From: Margaritispora aquatica
Lineage: Eukaryota; Ascomycota; Leotiomycetes; Helotiales; Discinellaceae
Direction of reading: 5' to 3'
NCBI GenBank assembly: GCA_007644065.1
Contig: VJWN01000015.1
Span: 1,092,855-1,156,854 of the forward strand
Length of the DNA stretch: 64,000 bases
The translations under genes were made by a program, and so were the position numbers. Shown piece after piece: positions 57,223 through 64,000 of this stretch (its first letter is position 1; each line of letters begins with the position of its first letter). The notes below the pieces were generated by a model. The model was not told the DNA's origin. It made no database searches and saw only the letters and a list, made by a program, of their open reading frames with translations.

Positions 57223-58639
57223 AGAATATCAGAGGATAGGGAGGAAAGTGAGAGAAACGATCAGTGGGCGCCTATTTAACCGAATAGGTTGGCCAAGAGG
57301 CTCATCATAACTACGAATTTGTTTGATGACGAGAGCAGAAGCTCGACACGAAGTACTTCGATAGAGAGTAAGAAGCTAGCTGAATGAATTTTGGAGAACT
57401 TCAGATAGTTCTGCTATGTAACTCTTAATGGCCGGGTTGGAATAGTATATACTTATAATATATAGTGGCTTGCCTTTTAAACCAAGACTTTTACGCTTAT
57501 TATATAGTACTAGGTGCTACGTATGATTCAGTTACGTCTTTTATATCCCACCAATAAGGCTGGAATGTCTACGTGTGCGATATATGTACATACTGCGGAA
57601 GTTGAAAGTACGTTTAGTAGGCTTGAAAAGCACCTATCAAAGCCTGACAGGCGAGTTATACCAGGCGAGTTGCACCATTCAATTCTCCCGGGGCTGTGAG
57701 CTTGAAATTTTATATTTGCTATTATCCGGAAGGCATTATTCGCCTATAGTTAAGCTGATCAGCTATTCAGTATTCCTAAGGTCTCTATCGTATACCGGTA
57801 GATAACAAAACTAATGAAAATTATACGTAGCTTCTGGAATTAGTACGCTCCGTTTACGTCGTTTCTAGTTTATTTTATAGAGTTTCTAACAACTAAAAAT
57901 GACCGTCTCTTCCTAGCACCAAGTTCTTAAGATTCTATCCACTTTTCTAAAGATATAGCGCTTAGGCTTTTACCGGTGAAGACGTTCCGTCTAAGTAGAA
58001 AATATTCTATTTATAGACCACCTAACTCGGTTATAGTACGAGAACTCGGTCACGGTCCGAATCGACTGTGCCTATCTGCACCTCAAGCGCGGATAGTGGT
58101 CCGTCGGCCACAACCAGAATGAATAGAAATACGAGGTCAAATCCAATCAAGCCATATTTATATATCTGATTATATCCTTTATGGTCCCTGATTTTTACAG
58201 TAATAGGAAAGATCGCCAAATTCGTCCATACTATACTTGCCGGGCTATCGAGTTATGGGGGAAAGCCCCCTCTCTTTTTGATCAGTCTATAAAATTAGAA
58301 CTTTAGAAAGGGGTTTCAAATTCAGATTCAAAGCATTATGATCAGCCTATCTGGCTTCTTTGAAATATAGCGGTATAATTAAGGCATGGATGGAGTAAGT
58401 TTATTCGTCTCTTTAGCCTATTTGAAAGTATAAGAAATACTTAAGGATTCAAGATATCTTGGTAGTTATCAGTCTCAATACCTAACTCTACCGTATCAAA
58501 CTTCTCAATATAAAATCTTTTCAAGTAGTCACGGTAGCCATACTGGCGCTTCTTACGCACTTCTCTATCGCCCGTTCCTACTGAGGGTACACTGGCCATT
58601 AAGGAAAAACATGCTATCTCGCCTCTCGTTAGTGGAACA
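57223..58639. other. AT-rich degraded intergenic block
   Basis: Mostly A/T-rich from 57420 on, with TpA-rich tracts. No intact open frame; the minus-strand frame at 58441-58665 matches nothing I know. Confidence 0.4.
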
Positions 58640-59818
58640 CCTCCTAGGTTTACATCTGACACCACTGGCGAAGGGACAGTAACTCCCGTATATCCGTCGA
58701 CTATCGCAGAACTGAAAACTTACCTCACTTCCACCTCCCCACAGATGATTATAATCTTAGGCACCTATAATTTCGGCGGTTCTGAGGGAACAGTCACGAA
58801 GGCAGCTTACAACGCTTATTCATACACACCCGCAGCTGGAGGTCAGGCACTACTTAACACACTTAGTGGTTGCGGTATAACGGCAACTTATAATATAAAT
58901 ATCGATACTACTACCTTTAATCCACTCTGGATTTAGTTAGATAAGACACTGATCGGTAAGAACGGGGCCACAATCAAGGGCAAAGGATTCCGCCTCTCGG
59001 GGGTCTCTAATATCATTATCCAGAATATCGCCATTACCAACTCAAACCCAACGTACGTCTGGGGAGGCGATATATTTGCCCTTACTGGCACCACTAATAT
59101 TTGGATTGACCATATAACGGTAAGTGATCGGCAAAGAGCCATATTCGTGAACACCTCGCTAATTTTCCATTATCCAATCAGACTTCAAGCCTTGGGCGTC
59201 AACATTACAGTTTCGGTACTGGCTCTAGCTCTAGAATCACTATCTCCAATAGCTTTATGAACGGCAAAACCTTATATTCAGCGACCTACGATCAACATAC
59301 ATACTGGAGTCTCGTGCTTATTGGTTCTAGTAATCAGATCACCTTTTACAGTATATTACCGATCGGACTCTTAAGATCAAGACATTTAACTAAGTCCCTA
59401 CGATATAGAGAACTACGTCTACTATACTTTAGGCCGTACCCCTACGCTATCCGGAAACACGCTCTTCCACGCCGTAAACAACATCTTCTCTACCGCTAGC
59501 GGCCACATGATCGAAAGAACTGTCAACGGCATGGGCGTCTACGAAGGCAACTATTTTATGAACTATCCAATGATTATCGGCACTCCTTTGCCAAATGTCC
59601 GCCTTTTCACATTCACATTCCTTACTGCGGATGTATCGAAATGCGCATCGTACTTAGGCCGCAACTATGTCTCCAATAGCTTGTCCAACTCGAGTACATT
59701 CAGCTTTAGCAACACTGATATCTTGATTATTTTTAAGGGAAATACGAATATTGTTACTACAGTATCTGCCTCGTCAATTCAGAGCAGCTTTATATCAACC
59801 GCTAAAAATACTTTATAA
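58640..59818 (+). pseudogene. Decayed pectin/pectate lyase (PL1)
   Basis: The polysaccharide lyase family 1 fold is readable in pieces: FTSDTTGEGTVTPVYPSTIA..LTSTSPQ, GGQALLNTLSGCG, LIGKNGATIKGKGFRLSGVSNIIIQNI, WGGDIFALTGTTNIWIDHIT, LGRQHYSFGTGSS, then a C-terminal part ERTVNGMGVYEGNYF, SKCASYLGRN. Lesions: a TAG at 58934-58936 after FNPLWI, a probable frameshift between about 59370 and 59430, and several changed positions. One intron (59120-59181, GTAAGT/TCAG) is still recognisable. The start and signal peptide are not seen. A/T-biased substitutions suggest RIP. It would have been an enzyme acting on plant pectin, now dead. Confidence 0.8.
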
Positions 59819-61214
59819 CGAGTAGTATATTTTGGAGGGAGTAGCATACGAAAGAAGCTGTCGGGGATGGACTGGTCGTTGCAGCATCCCTAAGTACCAG
59901 AAGATTGAGAAAACATCTAGGAATCTTATATAAACCAGAAAATACTGTTATAGATGGGTTTATAAGTACAGTAAAGATAGTCATCTTGTCCTTAAGTAAA
60001 AATTTAAAGTCGCAGAAACACGGCGTAACTAAGTATAAGGGGAGGCTCGTTCACGTGCCTGAAGAGCATGAGGAATAAGCCCGGAGGGGATCCCTAATAT
60101 ATAGAGTTACTTACCCTTGTTAAGCTTGTTACTTAAGCTTCTTAAGCTCTGTTGACCCTCATTAAGGGGATATTAAAACCCATGGGCTGTATTCTATAAG
60201 CCTGCTGTTTCGCTTGGCTTCTTTAAAATAACCGGTTTTATTATTTGACTTAAATTTATAGACTACAGAAACTAGAGACGAATAATCTAGATAGTTTGAT
60301 TGTTTAGAAGGTGACTGGGGAGATAAGTGATGGTTAACTGAGTGATAGATTACCTCGAGAGGAGCTTTGGGCAGCTAAGAGTAACACAGGTGATACATCA
60401 TTAATTGTGTGAGGCTTCACAGGAGAACACAGTAGTCGAAAAATGTATCAAGATGAACTTTTGATACTGCAAATTGAATTATGAAGATACAAAATCTATA
60501 GAATATTAAATGTTGAAAAATCACCTAGGTCTCTTATCGTCGCTCCTGCCAATCAAAGTTATTTACTCTAGGCTCCTAGAGACTAGCTTCTTTAGGTATT
60601 CGGAAATTCTAAATCGTACCCTTCTGAACACTTCAAAGCACTTAAATACGTTAGTTATTATGAATTTGTTTTATCCCTCGATATGGCAGTCACGCCGTAG
60701 GCTACATCAGGATGTAGACACGGTCGTACACCTCCCTTACTAAGACTTCATTTCATTCCTCAAACCTCACATCCGCCAAGATGCGTCTCAGTCCCTGGTA
60801 AGACTCTCATGACCGAGAGCATGTTGCTTGTACTTCACCAGATCGGTCATTAGTTTCCGCGCCACTTTCGCGTTGACTCATACGTGCATTTGCGGACTGG
60901 CCCCTCACGTCGCGCTAAGTCAACCCCGCATCCCACACTATCCATGATTGGTACATATGAGCAGAAAGCTGAGCTGAGGCTTGAGATACCGAACCGTGAT
61001 TTGTACTTTAATGCAGTGTTACTCTTAAAAATCAGAATTGAAGGATTGATGGTGAAGTAAGACGGGGAAAGCAGGAGAGGAGTATATATATACCTGCCTC
61101 GCCTACCCACTTCTAAATTTCGGGCCGAAAGACTTCAACAACAATAAAGATCGCTTTGGAATATATTTCCTATAGGAATAATTGAAACTACCAGGAGATC
61201 TTTAAAGCCAAATC
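59819..61214 (+). promoter_or_regulatory. Intergenic region with glyoxalase promoter
   Basis: A/T-rich, no gene. A TATATATATA box at 61083-61092 lies about 122 nt before the next start codon. Confidence 0.4.
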
Positions 61215-61810
61215 ATGTCTGAGGCAGAGAAATGGACCCCGCCTCCCATTGGCACTCCGTGCTGGGTTGAGATCCCAGCTTCGGATGTTTCTGCATGTAA
61301 GGTTAGTTTGTTCTCAGTCTATTCCCTCCTCCTCGAAATTCTTTCACTGACCTCTAATATTAGAAATTTTACTCAGCTCTATTCCCATCATGGGAATGGA
61401 AAGCCGCTACGGAGACCTACACTGAAGACAAAATAGCCATGTGGAGCTATGGTGGGAAAACGGGTGCGTGACCAAACCTTTTGTGCGCCATTAATGTCTC
61501 TGACGGATGTTGCTAGGTTTGTCAGGAGGTATTGTTTGGGTACCTGCTGAGTGTAAGACTGGAGATCTGAAGAATGGAATGGGAGTGACCGTTTATCACT
61601 TTGTTGAGAGTATTGATGAGGCAAGTCTGCTCCCTTGAGTATTCAAGTTAGACAAAAAGATTGCTGACAGATATCCAGACTAAGGAGATTGCTGAGACAC
61701 TAGGTGCTATAGCTATGAGTGGCAAGGAAGCTGAGAGCGATAATGGATTCTATATGTATTTCAAGGACGTGGCTGGGAATCGGTTTGGGATTTATGAGCT
61801 GAAGAAGTAA
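61215..61810 (+). CDS. Glyoxalase/VOC-family protein
   Basis: Four exons: 61215-61301, 61364-61463, 61517-61620, 61679-61810 (introns 62, 53 and 58 nt); 140 residues. A single VOC domain, as in glyoxalase I/bleomycin-resistance-type proteins of fungi: PCWVEIPASDVSACKKFYSALFPSWEW, TYTEDKIAMWSYGGKTGLSGGIVW, VTVYHFVESIDE..., SDNGFYMYFKDVAGNRFGIYELKK. The third intron must start with GCAAGT and end CCAG to join SIDE with TKEIAETLG, a second GC-AG intron in the window. Metal-ligand positions (H/E/Q set) cannot be assigned with certainty. Not RIP-mutated although surrounded by degraded repeats. Lactoylglutathione lyase activity is possible but not proven. Confidence 0.85.
61621..61678 (+). other. 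GC-AG intron in the VOC gene
   Basis: GCAAGT donor, GCTGAC branch site 12 nt before the CCAG acceptor; phase 0 on both sides. The alternative GT donor 4 nt downstream with the GACAG acceptor would insert NIQ-like residues and is less consistent with the family spacing. Confidence 0.6.
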
Positions 61811-62324
61811 AAGGACCGTGAGTCAATTATTTCGACTATTGGACAATCTAAAGTATAATATTATATCAAACACCTGTAGTATTAAGATTTTGATTAGCAG
61901 CTATTGCTGCTTGGCCATTGCTGATATCGTGAGATAACTGTTATAAAAGCTGGTACATACGAAATTAAATAAAGACAGAAGGTTAGAATAACCTAAGCCC
62001 AGCCTGGGAGAATTGAGTCTTATATAAATCCTTTCCATTGTGATGTGGTATCAAGTCAATGGTATTATTGCTACATCGGTACCGAATCAGGTCAGTATAG
62101 TGAGCCTAACAATATTTTCCTTAGACTCCTAGATTTATGGGTTTTTTTTGATAGGGCTCGCTTAGAGCACTGGGCAGTAAATGGCCCGTGTAAGCCACTC
62201 CATTTGCTTAGAGCTTTTAGAATCTGGATTCTAGGGTTAGAGGTTCTTATACTCAATTCTTATAAACTAATTAATTTGAAAATGTCTAGTAGGTTAATAT
62301 AACTATTACTGCTACTGCCTAAGG
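61811..62324. other. Region between the VOC gene and the degraded LTR
   Basis: AT-rich and without a supported gene. Confidence 0.4.
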
Positions 62325-62590
62325 TATAACGACCCTGTCGCTGGTTTTAGGGTAAAAGATAAGGATTTAAAGTACGGTAGATTAAACGTATTAATCCTAG
62401 ATATATTACTAATAAGTATAAATTACTATTTAAAGTTAAGTATAAAGTTTCTATCTAAGGAAATCTATTTTATTATATAGAACCTTCGTTCTTCTAGGAG
62501 CGCTGGACTATAGAGCGCTAGACTATAGAGTACGCTCCTACTCTAGCGCTTTTACTAAAGTCGCTTTATTATATAACCCTTTCGGTATAA
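62325..62590 (-). mobile_element. RIP-degraded LTR (reverse orientation, truncated)
   Basis: Begins TATAACGACCCTGTCGCTGG, the reverse complement of the solo LTR end (TGTAACGACC...) with one G to A change. It aligns through the TATATAGAACCTTCGTTCT region and GGAGCGCTGG, with differences almost all C-to-T or G-to-A and one inserted T. After about 62590 similarity is lost. Confidence 0.8.
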
Positions 62591-63085
62591 CGGCTGGTCT
62601 ATCTATATAATTCGCTAACTGTCTGGTTTTGGGTTTAAATAAGGGTTAAGTATAGAACTAGAAATAAGACTAGAGTTACTAGTAAATAGATAGTATTTAC
62701 TATCTTAAGTTAAGTATAAAGCTTTTAAACTAATAAAACTATCTATTTATTATATAGAACCTTTATATACTATACTAGCTCTACTAGCTAGCTAGTATAG
62801 CTATCTATTAGCTAGGTACGTAAGCGCTTTACTAGCTAGTAGACTAGGCTAGTATAACTAAGCCTAGTTATATAATATAACTATTAAAAGTATATATATT
62901 CTTATTAACTAATTAATAGAGCGCCGGCTTCTATTTATATAAAGAAGCTCCCTTTATATTTCTAGAACCTATTACGTTCCTAGAAGTTATAGAGCTCCTA
63001 GAACCCCTACTTCTAAAAACCTACTAGATTCTAGAAAGGGTCGTAATACTATCCCTTATCCGTCCTAGTATAGTCTCTACGCTTA
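62591..63085. other. AT-rich block, possible further repeat
   Basis: High in TATA/CTAG words. It may be another degraded LTR-like sequence, but I could not match it with confidence. Confidence 0.35.
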
Positions 63086-64000
63086 CAGTGGGGTACAAAA
63101 AGTTTGACCACCCCTCCCCCCCTGTAACTTATATGCTAAGGGTCGCTTACTGCTTTTAGACCAAAACGTATACTACTTTATAAAATACGCTTTATATAAT
63201 AGAATTAATACAATCTATTATAGCTCGCGGAAAAGAATTAAGTCCTTAGATACAGTCGCGGATCTATAAATTAAGCTCTTTCTAATAGTCTATCCGGCGT
63301 ATTTACGAAAAGTATCCTAAGGTTAGTATTACTACTATACGCTCGACTCTTCGTCGGGATACTACGCGTATCGACAATATTATAAAACCTCGTAGTGGTA
63401 GGCCACGAGCTATTATAGAAGAGTAAAGGGATTATATCTACGATATCGTCGAGAATTAGAACCCTTATATTAAGATACGCGATCTTTTCCGTAAAGTCGG
63501 GGACGTATACAAGAAACGGTATATATAATAGTTATTACGGGAGATAAATAAACGTAAATAGCTCTAAAAGAAACGCCTTTATATCACGGCTATATACGTA
63601 GAGAAACGACTCTAATGGACTATTCGATATTAAGCTTATACGGTTAATTAATAGATAAAAGTAACCTGGTTAGACGAATGTATAGTAGAGAGGGAAGTTG
63701 GTATCTAACCGACCTATACTTTTATACGCGCCTAGGACCAAATCCGACTTAGAGATATATAGCCAGTACGCTATAGTAGAAAAAGGGTTAAGAAGATACT
63801 TTAGGCTATATTTAGATATAATAGACGGACAGGATTAGTTCCTCTTAATAGAGATCCGGAGGCTATACGTAGAGGGATTATCTCTTAGGTTATTCGTAAT
63901 CTTTACGAGGTATTTCTTTTTAATATTATAGTCGAAAGGGGGAGTTTATATACGACGGCGTAGGTCCGTATCGAGGTATAATCGTAAAGGATATTTTAAA
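63086..64000 (+). mobile_element. Degenerate Tc1/mariner-type transposon (runs off the window)
   Basis: Starts after a TA (63084-63085) with CAGTGGGGTACAAAAAGTTTG, a typical Tc1-like terminal repeat. One frame, interrupted by stops, holds transposase features: SGRPRAII (the GRP motif between the HTH and catalytic parts, 63394-63417) and TWLDEC (first catalytic aspartate of the DDE/D triad, near 63664-63681). Both are in the same frame, and most stops are of kinds that transition mutations create from CAG, CAA or TGG. The element is inactive; its end lies beyond the window. Confidence 0.8.

Noticed and set aside
1..64000. tRNA genes, CRISPR array, polyketide or NRPS cluster
   Set aside because: No T-loop/anticodon-stem pattern, regular spacer array or PKS/NRPS domain was noticed by eye. 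A tRNAscan or antiSMASH run would be decisive for the first and last.

Overview
The window looks like nuclear DNA of a filamentous ascomycete (Pezizomycotina), probably a helotialean or similar leotiomycete; the class is inferred from gene families only. Genes are single, dispersed and on both strands, with short introns (46-115 nt in most cases), GT-AG borders and CTAAC/CTGAC-like branch points. Families such as a maltose-type sugar permease, Mtf1, AMSH/Sst2, WSC proteins, DUF6594 and PTH11-type receptors fit this group. AT-rich blocks full of TpA with decayed transposons look like repeat-induced point mutation (RIP).

Layout. 0.4-22 kb is gene-rich: sugar transporter (+), mitochondrial transcription factor (-), AMSH-type deubiquitinase (+) divergent from it, secreted GH3 beta-glucosidase (+), MOSC protein (+), aldehyde dehydrogenase (+), AIF/FSP1-like oxidoreductase (+) and a seven-exon uncharacterised protein with an HExxH motif (+). 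22.4-37.7 kb holds a small secreted protein, a RIP-like TA-flanked inverted-repeat element, an RNA ligase-like nucleotidyltransferase, a membrane protein (-), a catalase-like heme protein (+), an FMN 2-hydroxyacid dehydrogenase (-), a DUF6594 protein (-) and mitochondrial GatB (+). 38.4-43.5 kb has a probably broken secreted/TM protein (-) and a WSC/hyphally-regulated cell-wall protein (+).

From 43.7 kb the character changes. A truncated gene borders a 3.6-kb AT-rich transposon block with a 9-bp satellite, a perfect 132-bp inverted repeat ending at the single N (45715), and a RIP-mutated LTR. Then come a truncated GDSL esterase, an intact type-B carboxylesterase, a clean solo LTR with a 5-bp duplication, a 1098-residue glycine-rich protein, a PTH11-like relic, a decayed pectin lyase, an intact glyoxalase-family gene, another degraded LTR and a Tc1/mariner element running off the end. 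This is a repeat-rich, accessory-type compartment beside a conserved core segment.

No operon-like or secondary-metabolite cluster is evident. Shared themes are plant-polymer and cell-wall work (GH3, WSC, esterases, dead pectin lyase, sugar permease), mitochondrial gene expression (Mtf1, GatB) and redox/aldehyde handling (ALDH, AIF/FSP1-like, catalase-like, glyoxalase). The most interesting items are the HExxH gene whose motif is split by an intron and which uses a GC-AG intron, a second GC-AG intron in the glyoxalase gene, two stop-free 3n introns, and an internal comparison of clean versus RIP-mutated LTR copies. All coordinates of spliced genes come from reading frame, splice consensus and family motifs; no search or transcript data were available.
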